Shown here in pieces: positions 17,697-27,216 of a stretch of 64,000 nucleotides of DNA (positions are counted from its first letter, which is position 1; every line of letters starts with the position of its first letter). The stretch is from Acidobacteriota bacterium (GTDB lineage: Bacteria; Acidobacteriota; Thermoanaerobaculia; Thermoanaerobaculales; Thermoanaerobaculaceae). Both the position numbers and the translations under genes were made by a program. A model generated the notes under the pieces. It saw only the letters and a list, made by a program, of their open reading frames with translations. It did no database searches and had not been told where the DNA came from. Where the stretch lies: contig JACQZW010000066.1 of the NCBI GenBank assembly GCA_016213675.1, positions 1-64,000 of the forward strand, read 5' to 3'.

Positions 17697-18770
17697 TCAG
17701 TGCACCGAGGCGATCTCGAGCGGGACGCGGGCCGCCGGGCGCAACCAGTCTCCGCCCAGGCTTTCGAGGGTCGCCGTCAGCGAGTACAGGCCGTCCGGCA
17801 GCGGCGTCGAATCGGGGCCGGCAAGCTGGATCCCGAACGGCACCACCATGACGCCGCCCTGCACCGTGACCTGCAGCAACGACGTGCAGGTGCAGCACCC
17901 ACCGTCGTCGCCGCGGCCTTGGGCGACGATCGTCCCCGCCGCGTCGCGCACCTCGAGGGCGACGCTCTTGCATCCGCTGAACGTCAGCTCGAGCGGCACC
18001 TCGGTGAAGTTCCGCACCTCGAGAAGCCCCCGGGCGGTCGGGGTCGCGCCCGGCCCGACCGGCGGCATCAAGTTGTTGACGTAGCGGAACGCGTCCAGCC
18101 CGAGCGTCGTCGCGTAGGCGGCCCGCGGCAGGCGCCCGGACCCGATGTCCGCTCTCAACAGCACGCTCGAGAGCGGCCCGGCGAAGGTGGTCTCGTCGCG
18201 CCGGATCAGGCCGACTCCCGGGGCGAACCACTCGGAGGTGATCCCGGCGTCGGCGCACGGGGAGATCCAGTCCACGCGGACCACGTTCCCAAAGGTCCCG
18301 GCCGGCACGTCCACGGTGTCGCCGCGGCTCGCGAGCAAGAGCTTGGAGCCGGTCACGCAGTCGGGGAACGGAGAGGCGAGCGGGATCGGGGCCAGCCGGA
18401 CGTCCCAGCGGGTCCCGACCGGTGCGTCCAGGGGGTACCAGAGCGCCTCGTGGAGCCCCTCGCCCGACCACTCGAACACGTTGTCGTCGCCGTCGACCCG
18501 CACCTGCCGCGCACCCGAGAAGTAGCCCGTGATCGTCTCGTACAGCCGTTGCGGGGCGGACACGCCGGCTTCCGTCACCGTGACCTCCCAGGTCGTCGGC
18601 CCGGACGGGCGCTGCTTCTCGTACACCCAGTGGTTGCCCGGCTGGAGCGGGAAGTACGACGCGGCGACCACGGTGGGTCGCACCTGCCGCACGACCTCGG
18701 CGCCCGCCGCCAACCCCGCCGCCACCAGGACAACCAGGACTACTACAAGATCACGCCGGGTCGTGCTCAT
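17697..18770 (-). CDS. Secreted protein with BsuPI-like C-terminal domain
   Basis: This 357-aa protein has an N-terminal hydrophobic signal or anchor (DLVVVLVVLVAAGLAAGAE). A region beginning YFPLQPGNHWVYEK follows, a motif common in secreted proteins of unknown function. The C-terminal beta-sandwich (about 245-357) resembles the BsuPI proteinase-inhibitor domain (LLEVRNFTEVPLELTFSGC, LPDGLYSLTATLE). A CCTC cysteine cluster sits in the last domain. Function is unrecognised; protease inhibition is only suggested by the domain and by the S8 peptidase gene next door. An intrinsic terminator follows it. Confidence 0.7.
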   Translation of the reverse strand: MSTTRRDLVVVLVVLVAAGLAAGAEVVRQVRPTVVAASYFPLQPGNHWVYEKQRPSGPTTWEVTVTEAGVSAPQRLYETITGYFSGARQVRVDGDDNVFEWSGEGLHEALWYPLDAPVGTRWDVRLAPIPLASPFPDCVTGSKLLLASRGDTVDVPAGTFGNVVRVDWISPCADAGITSEWFAPGVGLIRRDETTFAGPLSSVLLRADIGSGRLPRAAYATTLGLDAFRYVNNLMPPVGPGATPTARGLLEVRNFTEVPLELTFSGCKSVALEVRDAAGTIVAQGRGDDGGCCTCTSLLQVTVQGGVMVVPFGIQLAGPDSTPLPDGLYSLTATLESLGGDWLRPAARVPLEIASVH

Positions 18771-18924
18771 GGGAGCCTCCGCCGCAAGGGACGTACACGT
18801 TCGACATCGATTGGCCCGCCCGTCTGACCTTCAATATAGATCCTGGCGACCGCCGGCGCCCGAACCTCCGCGGCCTCGGGACGTCTATGTCCAGCCTCGT
18901 CGCGACAAGAACGATCACAACACG

Positions 18925-18945
18925 TAAAACCCCGGTGCGGCCGGG
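18925..18945 (-). terminator. Weak terminator-like hairpin after the S8 peptidase gene
   Basis: On the minus strand CCCGG-CCGCA-CCGGG is followed by GTTTTACG. The stem is only 5 bp. The word ACCCCGGTGCGGCC covering it recurs at 22475-22488, also about 65 nt past a minus-strand stop codon. Confidence 0.35.
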
Positions 18946-18993
18946 CTGATTCCAGGCCCGTCAACCCGGGGGCCCGCCGGCTCGGGCGCGGGG

Positions 18994-21900
18994 CTACTGG
19001 ACCTGGAACGTCATCAGCTCGACGGGGAACGGGATGCAGCACGTCCAGAGCGTCGGCGTGATGGCGAGCGAGAACCGCCGCACGCTCCCGGTGTCGACCC
19101 CCTGGTTGTCGGAGACGTTGAGCACCCACGTCCCGTTCGGGTCCTCGCCGTCGTACGCCGCCAGCGGGCTGTTCGGCGCGAACGTCCCGGTGAACGGCGC
19201 ACCCGCCGGGACGATCGCCTGGATCGAGGTGAGGCCGGCGTCTTCCAGCACGGTGTCGCAGAAGTTGTTGCCCGAGTTGCCCGTCCCCCCCGGCCGGCTC
19301 ATCAGCGTCACGGTGGTCCCCACGGGCGACGTGAGCTTGACGATGAGGTCGCCGACCCAGGTGTGGTCGAGGCCGGCGCTGGCGTCGCCGATGCCCGCCG
19401 AGCAGATGCCGGCGGGATCGCGGTCGAAGGAGAAGACGAGGTTGCCGATCGAGCCGATGACGCCGGTCACCGCGAGGGAGACGTCGACGCCGGCCGCGCT
19501 GTTGTCGGGGATGGCGACGACCGGCCCGGTGTAAGAGGTCGTGACCGGCGCGCCGGACGACGCGACGCCCAGCGAGACCGTCCAGGTCACCGTGCCGAGG
19601 TCGGTGGCGCCGTCCTGGAGCTGCAGCGACAGCGTGATCGAGCCGCCGCAGGTAGCGGCCGGGTCGACGCGGAACGTGAAGCCCTGGGTGGCGCTGCCTC
19701 CGATCGGGATGGCGCCGTAGCCGTGAGGCCCGTCCGGCGTGACGACGCCGCCGGTGGGGAGCAGCGTGCCCACGGCGGTCGCCGTCGCGGCCGATCCGAG
19801 GTTGTTCACCGTGAGGTCGAGGGTGACGACCTCGTTGGGGTCGGGCACCCCGTTGGCCGGGGCGCAGAGTTGCTCGGCGACGAGCGTCGCCGCGCCCGCC
19901 TGCAGGACCGGGGTGAGCGCCTGGGTGAAGTTCGAGACGACGAGGGCGAAGTCCTGATCGGTGGCGTCGCCGTTGGCAGGCACACCGTCGCCGGCGACGT
20001 TGGCGGCGACGACCCGGATGCTGACCGGGCCGCTGGCGCCGGCCGGGAGGACGACGCCCTCGATGTTGTTGCGCGGGTCGGCGGTGCCGCCCGGTGCGGA
20101 AAACGCCCCGGTGAAGACGTTGCCCTTGTAGGTCACGCCGCCGACCGTGACCTCGAGGTCGAGGTCGTTGACGAACGCGTTGCCGGTCGTCGAGCCGGGG
20201 GCGTCGGTCCAGGAGAGCGTCACACGGAACGGCCGCGCCGTGTCGGCGACACTGCCGGTGACGGCGTGCGCTTCGCCGGTCGCGGCGAAGGCGACGATCT
20301 GATCGACCAGGTATCTGGAGGTGCCGTCGGTGAGGATCCCGAGGTCGACGTTGCCCCACCCCTGCGCGACGTGCGGCAGGTTGCCGCCGGTGTTCAATCC
20401 GTCGAGGTAGCGAGCCGCGTTGACCAGCAGCGCCTTGAGCATCGCCGGGCTCGCCGTGTTGCCGGGCGACAGCACGGTGCCGTAGTAGTGCCACGCCAGC
20501 GACAGGGCGCCGGAGACGGCCGGGCAGGAGTGGCTGGTCCCCGACGACCAGGTGTACAGCGTCTGGCCGAGCGGGTAGTAGGGGCCGGAGGCTGCCCCGC
20601 AGACACCGGTGCCGGTGTACCCCGGGTCCTGCGAGGCGGGCCCCTGGACGTGGGTTCCTGGGGCGGTGATGTCGGGCTTGACGCGGCCGTCGTCGGTGGG
20701 GCCACGGGAGGAGAAGTTGGCGCAGTCGTCGGCGTCGTCGGCGTTGCTCTCGCCGCACCCGTCGTTGACGCCGTTGTCCCGCACGCTCTCCGTCGCCCCG
20801 ACCGTGAAGACGTTCTTGGCGGTCCCCGGCGATCCGATCGAGTTGGCGATGGGGCCGTCGTTGCCGGCCGAGAAGACGTGGAGCATCTCCTGGTTTCCGC
20901 GCGTTCCCGGGACCGAGTCGCGGGTCAGGGCGTCGTACTCCTGGGCGTCGACGTTGTAGGCGCCGCCGACCGGCGAGCCCCACGAGTTCGACGTCAGCCC
21001 GGCGCCGCCGGCGATCGCGTTGGCGACGACGCCGGCGTTGGTCCCCCCGCAGTTAACGTCGCTCCAGATCCCGGCGTTGGTGAACACCTTGGTGGTCGAC
21101 ATGCGCCCGTACGGCGAGACGCCGAGGCCGATCCGGTACCCGTTGACGTCCTGGTGGGGGCTGCCCGCGAGGTCGTTGTACGAGCCGACGATCCCGGTGT
21201 TGAGGTTGCCGTGGCCGGCGATGCCGTTACCGCTCGTGTTGGTCGTGCAGTTGCCGACGAACGAGACGCGGCTCGGGTTGGCGAGCAGCCCGAGCTCGTG
21301 GAAGTCGGGGTGCAACGGGTTCGTCGTGCCGTTGTCGAAGCCGTCGTCGACGACCGCCACCACCGGATAGCTGGCCGGGGTCGTCGGGAATCCCTTGGCC
21401 GCCAGCCACGCCAGGTAGCCGGCGCCGCTCGGCACCACGGCACCGCCGGACGACAGGATGTTGCCGGCGACGATCTGGTCCTGCACCTCGTCGTGCAGCT
21501 CGGGCGCCACCCAGCGCTCGACGTTGAACACGTCCGGCCAGTTGGCGACGGCGACGAGCCGTCCCGCCGGGAGCTGCAGCGACACGTTGGTGAACTGCAG
21601 CGTCTGCGAGGCACTCCTGCGCAGCACGCCGCCCATCCCCCGCAGTGCGGCGAGCGACTGCCCGGTGCTCTTCCCGTTGACGAGCTGCACGGTAACGTCG
21701 ACCATCTCCCCGGCCGGCAGGGTGCGCGCCGCGTCCAGCACCTCGGGCGCCAGCCGGTAGAACGGGTGGTACTCCCCGGTCCACTGGATGCTCGGACTGG
21801 CGGCCGCGAGCTGGTCGAGTCGAGCCAGGCTGGAGCCCCCGCCGAAGACGACGTACGCGTTGTACGGCATGTAGATCACCGGCTCGAGACCGATGTCGCG

Positions 21901-22317
21901 AACCTCCGCGAGCCAGGCGTCCTTCACCGGTCCGACGAACTGGACCAGCCAGAGCTGGCCCCCGGTGACCCGGGTCTGGCGCAGGTCGGCGGGCACCGGG
22001 CCCGCGCCGCTCCGGGTGTCGATCACCGTCCCGCGCAACGGGATGCGGTCGAAGTCGTCGCGCACGGTCGCCTGCTCCGGCAGCGTTCCGACCGCCGCCT
22101 CGGGCACGCGCCAGAGCGAGAAGCTGCCGTAGTCGGCCAGCCGGGACGCACCGAGGCGACCGAGCTCCGCCTCGGCGGCGAGCGCCTTCGCATCGAGGAG
22201 GACCTTGCGGCCTGGTGTCGCGGCCGCACCGGCCCCCGCGGATGCGGAGCCGGCGACCGCCAGTGCGCCGACCACGAGCGTGACGAGGCTGCACCGCCAG
22301 AGACTGCCGTGCGTCAT
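18994..22317 (-). CDS. Secreted subtilisin-like S8 peptidase with P-domain and PVEL C-terminal tag
   Basis: This 1107-aa protein begins with a signal peptide and a long pro-region. The catalytic domain shows Asp in VAVVDDGFDNG (about 322), His in GHGNLNTGIVGS (about 368) and Ser in SSGTSHSCPAVSGA (about 594), so the triad is complete. After it come a CARDB-like module shared with the 14543-17473 protein and a proprotein-convertase P-type domain (HTWVGDLIVKLTSPVGT, SPLAAYDGEDPNGTWVLNVSD). It ends in CC-IPF-PVEL-MT-F-QVQ. ATG 22317 has GGAGG 5 nt upstream. It is likely an exported protease for extracellular protein breakdown. Confidence 0.92.
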   Translation of the reverse strand: MTHGSLWRCSLVTLVVGALAVAGSASAGAGAAATPGRKVLLDAKALAAEAELGRLGASRLADYGSFSLWRVPEAAVGTLPEQATVRDDFDRIPLRGTVIDTRSGAGPVPADLRQTRVTGGQLWLVQFVGPVKDAWLAEVRDIGLEPVIYMPYNAYVVFGGGSSLARLDQLAAASPSIQWTGEYHPFYRLAPEVLDAARTLPAGEMVDVTVQLVNGKSTGQSLAALRGMGGVLRRSASQTLQFTNVSLQLPAGRLVAVANWPDVFNVERWVAPELHDEVQDQIVAGNILSSGGAVVPSGAGYLAWLAAKGFPTTPASYPVVAVVDDGFDNGTTNPLHPDFHELGLLANPSRVSFVGNCTTNTSGNGIAGHGNLNTGIVGSYNDLAGSPHQDVNGYRIGLGVSPYGRMSTTKVFTNAGIWSDVNCGGTNAGVVANAIAGGAGLTSNSWGSPVGGAYNVDAQEYDALTRDSVPGTRGNQEMLHVFSAGNDGPIANSIGSPGTAKNVFTVGATESVRDNGVNDGCGESNADDADDCANFSSRGPTDDGRVKPDITAPGTHVQGPASQDPGYTGTGVCGAASGPYYPLGQTLYTWSSGTSHSCPAVSGALSLAWHYYGTVLSPGNTASPAMLKALLVNAARYLDGLNTGGNLPHVAQGWGNVDLGILTDGTSRYLVDQIVAFAATGEAHAVTGSVADTARPFRVTLSWTDAPGSTTGNAFVNDLDLEVTVGGVTYKGNVFTGAFSAPGGTADPRNNIEGVVLPAGASGPVSIRVVAANVAGDGVPANGDATDQDFALVVSNFTQALTPVLQAGAATLVAEQLCAPANGVPDPNEVVTLDLTVNNLGSAATATAVGTLLPTGGVVTPDGPHGYGAIPIGGSATQGFTFRVDPAATCGGSITLSLQLQDGATDLGTVTWTVSLGVASSGAPVTTSYTGPVVAIPDNSAAGVDVSLAVTGVIGSIGNLVFSFDRDPAGICSAGIGDASAGLDHTWVGDLIVKLTSPVGTTVTLMSRPGGTGNSGNNFCDTVLEDAGLTSIQAIVPAGAPFTGTFAPNSPLAAYDGEDPNGTWVLNVSDNQGVDTGSVRRFSLAITPTLWTCCIPFPVELMTFQVQ

Positions 22318-22416
22318 CGTGTCCTCCAACCGGTGCCGGCGGGTCCGTATTGCAGAGCCAACGCCCTCTGCCGCTCTCCAGCATGCGGCGCGACCTGTCG
22401 CGGCATCGTGAGTCGG

Positions 22417-22445
22417 ACTCTATCGGGCTCGGCCAGGCTGGTCAA
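22417..22445 (-). promoter_or_regulatory. Promoter of the S8 peptidase gene (TTGACC-N17-TAGAGT)
   Basis: TTGACC and TAGAGT on the minus strand are separated by exactly 17 nt, 100 nt before ATG 22317. They are identical in both hexamers and spacing to the promoter of the other long tag-bearing secreted protein. Confidence 0.7.
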
Positions 22446-22539
22446 CACGAGCAACGCACGCCCTACCCCGGTGCGGCCACGTCATGACCGGGCGTGAGGG
22501 CGTGCGGTGCGGCGGCGACGGGGCGCTGCCGTCAGGGCT

Positions 22540-23013
22540 CTACTGGCACTTGATGACGCGTCCGGTCTGGTTGCGCACGAGCTCGAAGCTGCCCACGAAC
22601 TCGTTGCCCTCGTCGAGCGTCACCGAGAGCTTCATGACGTCGCCGGTGACCCGACCCAGGAACGTCGCCGGATGGCCCTGCACGTCATCGTCGGGGATCG
22701 GTCCCATCCCCTCCGGGAAGTAGGTCCCCGGGGTGGTGAACGAGCCGATCGAGTCGAGCGGGATCGGTGCGCCGAGCAGCGCGTGCGCGCAGGCGAACTC
22801 GAGACGCGCCTCGGTGTCACTGACGTCGAGCGTGATCCCGCTCCCGCCCCAGTGGCCGATCTGGACGGCGCTGGCGCCCTGACCTCCGCCGCCGGGCGAC
22901 GTGGGCGAGGTCATGGCCTGGTCCCCGCTGCAGCCGATGAGGACGATGGCGCTTGCAACGACAAGCGCCGCGATGCCGAGCGTTCCGATTCTCATCTCGA
23001 TGTTGGGACGCAT
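22540..23013 (-). CDS. Putative lipoprotein
   Basis: This 157-aa protein has a short basic start, a hydrophobic segment and a lipobox-like VLIGC (cysteine near residue 32), followed by a Ser/Gly-rich linker (SPTSPGGGGQGAS). That suggests lipid anchoring after SPII cleavage. The remainder looks like a compact beta domain (about 55-157). No known domain is recognised. ATG 23013 has a GGGAGGGG ribosome-binding site; the frame stays open further upstream, but that part would overlap the promoter. Confidence 0.75.
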   Translation of the reverse strand: MRPNIEMRIGTLGIAALVVASAIVLIGCSGDQAMTSPTSPGGGGQGASAVQIGHWGGSGITLDVSDTEARLEFACAHALLGAPIPLDSIGSFTTPGTYFPEGMGPIPDDDVQGHPATFLGRVTGDVMKLSVTLDEGNEFVGSFELVRNQTGRVIKCQ

Positions 23014-23043
23014 GTCGGGCCCCTCCCTGCGTTGTGCACCATC

Positions 23044-23073
23044 AATGTAGGCCTGAAGGCACCCTCCTGTCAA
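23044..23073 (-). promoter_or_regulatory. Promoter of the lipoprotein gene (TTGACA-N18-TACATT)
   Basis: A perfect -35 TTGACA lies 18 nt from TACATT on the minus strand, about 30 nt before ATG 23013. Confidence 0.65.
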
Positions 23074-23103
23074 AGTCACCGCAAGATTAACGACACGAGC
23101 GAC

Positions 23104-24615
23104 TTAGCCCTTCGACGCGGCACCGAAGAGCGGTGCGAGCTGCTCCTCGCCGGGCTTCGGTGTGAGCAGCGACACAATAATCAGCGCCCCGATCGAGATG
23201 ACGGCCGCCGGGTAGATCGATGGGATTCCCCACGGGTCGGCCCCGAAGTAGCTGTTGCTGCTCGCCGCGACCATCACCGACGGCGCAATCCGCGGCAGCA
23301 CCAGCTCCAAGAAGATCGTCGCCACGGTGCCGCCGACGATCGAGGCGAGGCCGCCGGCGCGGGTCGCACGCTTCCAGGTCAGCGCCGCGAACAGCGCCGG
23401 GGTGACCGCCACGCCGTACAGCGTGTAGGCGAAGTAGGCGTACTGGAGCACGGAGATCTGCCACTTCATGACCGTCGGCACGAAGATCATCAGGAACGCG
23501 ACGAAACCCATGCAGACGATGAAGACCTTCTGTAGTGCGACCATCTTGTCCGGGTCGGCGTCGGGGTTGATCATCTTCTGGTAGATGTCGCGCATCACGT
23601 TCGAGCTCGACGACAGCAGGTAGTTCATCCCCGTCGAGAGGACCACGGCACAGGCCGCGGCGAGCAGCAGGACACCGACCGGCCCGGGCACCATGTGGCG
23701 CGCCGCCTGGAGCACCAGCGAACGCCCGTCCCAGTTCTGGGCGTGCTCCACGCTGTAGGAGTACGCGAACACGGCGATCGCGATCACGATCGTCTCGACG
23801 ACGATGGTGCCGACGATCCAGATGGCCACGGCGCGCTTCGCCTCCCGCGGGGACGACGCGGCGTAGAACTTCTGGTACATCGACTGCACGCCCATCAGCA
23901 GCATCAGCGTCGAGAGGAAGTAGGAGAAGCCCTTCAGCGCCGGGTACCTGCCGAAGTCGGGCGAGAACACCTCGAAGTGGCCGGGCGGCAGCACCTGGTG
24001 GATGTGCGCCCACCCGCCGGCCGCCAGCACCACGAACGGCAGCGCGAGGCAGCAGGCGACGACGATGATGATCCCGTTGGGCACGTCGGTGTGGGCGACG
24101 GCGACCATGCCGCCGACGGCGACGAAGAGGATGACGAACGCGGCCGCGATGGTCTGCCCGACCTCCAGCGAGATCCCCCCGTCGGTAACGACGTTCAGGA
24201 TGTAGCCGCCGGCCCGGAACTGGTAGGCGACGATGGTGGTGAAGGCGATGATCAGTGCGATGGCGCCGAACAGGCGGGCTTCCTTGCCGTAGCGCACCTC
24301 GAGGATGTCGCCGACGGTGTACTGGCCGAAGGTGCGGATCTTGGCGGCGACGAAGTAGATGATCGCGATGCCAAGGAACGCGCCGGCCGGCTGCCAGATC
24401 GCGCTCCACCCGGCGTACGAGGCGTACTCGGCCCCGGCGATGAAGGTGCCCGAGCCGATCCACGTGCACACCAGGGTGAAGACCATCGTGGTGAGCGACA
24501 GCTTGCGGCCCGCCACCATGAAGTCGTCCTGGGACTTGATCCGCTTCGAGCGGTAGATGTTGAAGCCGGCGAGGACGAGCAGGTAGGCGAGGATGATGTA
24601 GAGGTACCAGTTCAC
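23104..24615 (-). CDS. Sodium:solute symporter (SSS family)
   Basis: This 503-aa polytopic membrane protein begins with an uncleaved hydrophobic segment (YLYIILAYLLVLAGF). The SSS signature appears in the region DDFMVAGRKLSLTTMVFTL followed by WIGSGTFIAGAEYASYAG and in the later YFLSTLMLLMGVQSMYQKF. Length and many hydrophobic segments fit the 12-13 TM SSS fold. The substrate is not readable from sequence alone; proline, pantothenate and other small organic solutes occur in the family. The M24 peptidase gene just upstream hints at uptake of peptide or amino-acid products, which is a weak inference. Confidence 0.88.
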   Translation of the reverse strand: MNWYLYIILAYLLVLAGFNIYRSKRIKSQDDFMVAGRKLSLTTMVFTLVCTWIGSGTFIAGAEYASYAGWSAIWQPAGAFLGIAIIYFVAAKIRTFGQYTVGDILEVRYGKEARLFGAIALIIAFTTIVAYQFRAGGYILNVVTDGGISLEVGQTIAAAFVILFVAVGGMVAVAHTDVPNGIIIVVACCLALPFVVLAAGGWAHIHQVLPPGHFEVFSPDFGRYPALKGFSYFLSTLMLLMGVQSMYQKFYAASSPREAKRAVAIWIVGTIVVETIVIAIAVFAYSYSVEHAQNWDGRSLVLQAARHMVPGPVGVLLLAAACAVVLSTGMNYLLSSSSNVMRDIYQKMINPDADPDKMVALQKVFIVCMGFVAFLMIFVPTVMKWQISVLQYAYFAYTLYGVAVTPALFAALTWKRATRAGGLASIVGGTVATIFLELVLPRIAPSVMVAASSNSYFGADPWGIPSIYPAAVISIGALIIVSLLTPKPGEEQLAPLFGAASKG

Positions 24616-24673
24616 GAGGACCTCCCTGGCAGCTTCCGGAAGCGTCTTTGGACGGCGTGGGCCGGCGACGTCG

Positions 24674-25864
24674 TCACGGCACGTCGACGAGGATCAGGTC
24701 GCGCTGCATCGGTCCGGCCACCTCGACCGACCCGGCGTGGGTGATGTACACGTTGATCTCCGAGCGCACCGCCATCTCGCCGGCGAGGTAGATCCCCGGC
24801 TCGATGGAGAAGCACACGCCGGGGACCACGAGACGCTCGTCCTTGGTCTCCAGGTTGTCGATGTTGACGCCGTTCCAGTGCACTTCCTCGCCGATCGAGT
24901 GACCCGTGCGATGGACGAAGAAGTCGCCGTAGCCGGCCTTCTCGACCACGGCGCGGCAGGCGTCGTCGACCTCCCAGCCGTACAGCGACACCCCGGCGGC
25001 GAACCGCTCGCGGATCAGCGCGAGGGCGGCATCGCGGCCGTCGCGGACCACGTTGAAGATCTCGACGTACTTCGCCGGCGGGTCGCTGCCGACGAAGCCG
25101 CACCAGGTGATGTCGTAGAAGATCGCACCGGGCCGGGCGAGCTTGGCCCACAGGTCGATGAGCAGCGTGTCGCCCTTGCGGATCGGGCGGGCGTTGGCGG
25201 GCGTCGGCTCGAAGTGCGGGTCGGCGGGATGCTCGTTGGTGCCGACGATCGGGTACTCGGCCATGCAGTCGAGCCCCTCTTCGGCGAAGCGGCGGACGAT
25301 GAACTGTTGGACGTCGAACTGGGTCAAGGTCCGGCCGGCCCGTAGCTCGGTGCCGACGAGGGCGAACGCCTCGTCCTTGATGCGGACGACCTTCTCCCCC
25401 GCCTCGACATGGGTGGCCAGCGCCTCGTCGGACAGCACAGCCTGGAACGTCTGGACCAGCCCGGCCGAGGAGACGATCTCGTAGCCGAACGAGGTCAGGA
25501 GCTCGACGGTCCCGGCGTCGACCATCGCGACGTAGGGGATGTTGCCCATCGGCGTGTACTGCATCGCCACCTTCTTCGCACCGCCCAAGGCGTCCTTCAG
25601 CGTGGCGTGGAGCTCGCGCCACGAGCGGAACACCCGCTTGGCGCCGGGCAGCGGATCGAGCTTGCCCGCCTCCACGGCGCTGACGATGCGCACCGGGTCG
25701 CCGACGGCGGGGATCCAGTAGAACCAGCGGCGCGTGGTGAACTTGCCGAAGTCGAGGCCGAGGATCTGGTAGGCGATCAGGTCGCGGTTGCGAAAGTCGT
25801 AGAACAGCCAGCCGTCCGCTCCGGCAGCGGCGATCTCGCGCTGGATGCGTGCGATGTCGGGCAT
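24674..25864 (-). CDS. M24-family metallopeptidase (Xaa-Pro dipeptidase/aminopeptidase-like)
   Basis: This 396-aa protein has the creatinase-type N-terminal domain and the pita-bread C-terminal domain. Metal ligands are visible: Asp in LLIDLWAK, Asp in FYDITWCGF, His in HRTGHSIG, Glu in FSIEPGIY and Glu in RSEINVYIT. It probably removes or cleaves at proline in small peptides; M24 members also include creatinases, so exact specificity is uncertain. No signal peptide is seen. GAGGAGG at 7 nt supports ATG 25864. Confidence 0.9.
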   Translation of the reverse strand: MPDIARIQREIAAAGADGWLFYDFRNRDLIAYQILGLDFGKFTTRRWFYWIPAVGDPVRIVSAVEAGKLDPLPGAKRVFRSWRELHATLKDALGGAKKVAMQYTPMGNIPYVAMVDAGTVELLTSFGYEIVSSAGLVQTFQAVLSDEALATHVEAGEKVVRIKDEAFALVGTELRAGRTLTQFDVQQFIVRRFAEEGLDCMAEYPIVGTNEHPADPHFEPTPANARPIRKGDTLLIDLWAKLARPGAIFYDITWCGFVGSDPPAKYVEIFNVVRDGRDAALALIRERFAAGVSLYGWEVDDACRAVVEKAGYGDFFVHRTGHSIGEEVHWNGVNIDNLETKDERLVVPGVCFSIEPGIYLAGEMAVRSEINVYITHAGSVEVAGPMQRDLILVDVP

Positions 25865-25981
25865 GTGCGTCCTCCTCGTCGAGCCGCGCGAAGGTCGCAC
25901 ACCGCCGGCGGGCAAGTCAACCGCCGCCCCCACCCACCCGGTTGAGGGTCCTTCGTAGCGGCCGGCCGCGACGCCTTCCCG

Positions 25982-27145
25982 CTAGTACACGTACTTCGGC
26001 TCGACGTTGATCCCGACCTTGGCGGCGGATGGGAAGCGTGCCACGACGGCCTCGTGGACCCGGCTGACCACAAGGCCGGCGTCGTCGGACTCGACCTTGA
26101 GGTCGAAGATCACGAACGGCGTCTCGTCGCTGCCGACGATGCGCAGGTCGTGGAACTCTTCTACCCCCGGGATCGCCGGCAGCGTCTCGTCGAGGTAGGC
26201 CTGCACCTCGGCGTAGAGGGGGTGGTCGCGGTTGACCGGGTCGACGTGCACCACGGACCAGCCGGCGAACAGCCCGTTCAGTCGCTTTTCGACCTCCTCG
26301 GCGATCTCGTGTCCGCGCTCGATGTCGATGGCCGAGGAGACCTCGACGTGTACCGAGGTGACCACCAGCTCGCCGTAACGGTGGACGATGAGGTCATGCA
26401 CGCCGTCGACCCCGGCGACCGACAGGGCGACATCGCGCATCTCGCTCAGGACCTGGGGTGACGGCGCCTCGCCGATCAGGGGGTTGACCGAGTCGCGCAG
26501 GAGATGCCAGGCCGCCCAGGCGATGATCGCCGAGACCACCAGCCCGCCCACACCGTCCACCCACCACAGGCCAGCGTTGGCGCCGAGCAGGGCCACGATC
26601 ACGATGCCGGTGGCGATGACGTCGCTGCGGTGGTGCCAGAAGTCGCCGATCAGGGCGGTCGAGCCGATCCGCCGGCCCAGGGTCCGGGAAAATCGCGACA
26701 ACCACTCCTTGAGCAGCGCCGTGAGGGCGAGGACGGCGATGAGCCAGGCGGACGCCTGGACGGCCTTGGGGTGGAGCAACCGGTACACGGACGCCCGGCC
26801 GAACTCCCAGGCGGTGATGAACAGCATCACCGCGATCAGCAGCGACGCGACGCTCTCGACGCGGCCGTGCCCGAACGGGTGCTTGTCGTCCGATGGCTTG
26901 GCGGCGACGCGGAAGCCGAGGATGACCACCAGCGAGCTCGCCACGTCGCCGAGCGAGTGGAAGGCGTCGGCGATCAGGCTGACGCTGCCGATGATCAACC
27001 CGGGGACCAGCTTGACCGCGAAGACGACGAGGTTGACCACGACCGACGCCCACCCCTCGAGCGCGCCGAAGGCGGAACGGGTCCTCGCGTTCGAGTGGTC
27101 CTCGGGGTTCGCGACGAAGGTGCGGACGAGCCAGTCCGTCAGCAT
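25982..27145 (-). CDS. Cation diffusion facilitator (CDF) transporter
   Basis: This 387-aa protein shows CDF features: the H-x3-D zinc site in DAFHSLGD on the second membrane segment, the HPFGHGRVE loop, a second site in the later D-rich helix (HHRSDVIATG) and a long cytoplasmic ferredoxin-like C terminus. That last part is about 90 residues longer than in many CDF proteins and seems to hold a second copy of the domain. It probably exports Zn2+ or similar divalent cations using the proton gradient. Confidence 0.9.
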   Translation of the reverse strand: MLTDWLVRTFVANPEDHSNARTRSAFGALEGWASVVVNLVVFAVKLVPGLIIGSVSLIADAFHSLGDVASSLVVILGFRVAAKPSDDKHPFGHGRVESVASLLIAVMLFITAWEFGRASVYRLLHPKAVQASAWLIAVLALTALLKEWLSRFSRTLGRRIGSTALIGDFWHHRSDVIATGIVIVALLGANAGLWWVDGVGGLVVSAIIAWAAWHLLRDSVNPLIGEAPSPQVLSEMRDVALSVAGVDGVHDLIVHRYGELVVTSVHVEVSSAIDIERGHEIAEEVEKRLNGLFAGWSVVHVDPVNRDHPLYAEVQAYLDETLPAIPGVEEFHDLRIVGSDETPFVIFDLKVESDDAGLVVSRVHEAVVARFPSAAKVGINVEPKYVY

Positions 27146-27216
27146 CCCGTTACGCTAGCACAGGCCCCTAACCGACGCGTCGCGGCTCCGCGGCGCCGCG
27201 GCCCCGCGTCCCAGGG

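Noticed and set aside
17697..18770. The ending RVPLEIASVH of the BsuPI-domain protein as a fourth PVEL tag
   Set aside because: It only partly resembles the motif (no F, no Q) and probably is the last strand of the BsuPI-like domain.
18925..18945. Strong intrinsic terminator after the S8 peptidase
   Set aside because: The stem is only 5 bp; listed at low confidence.
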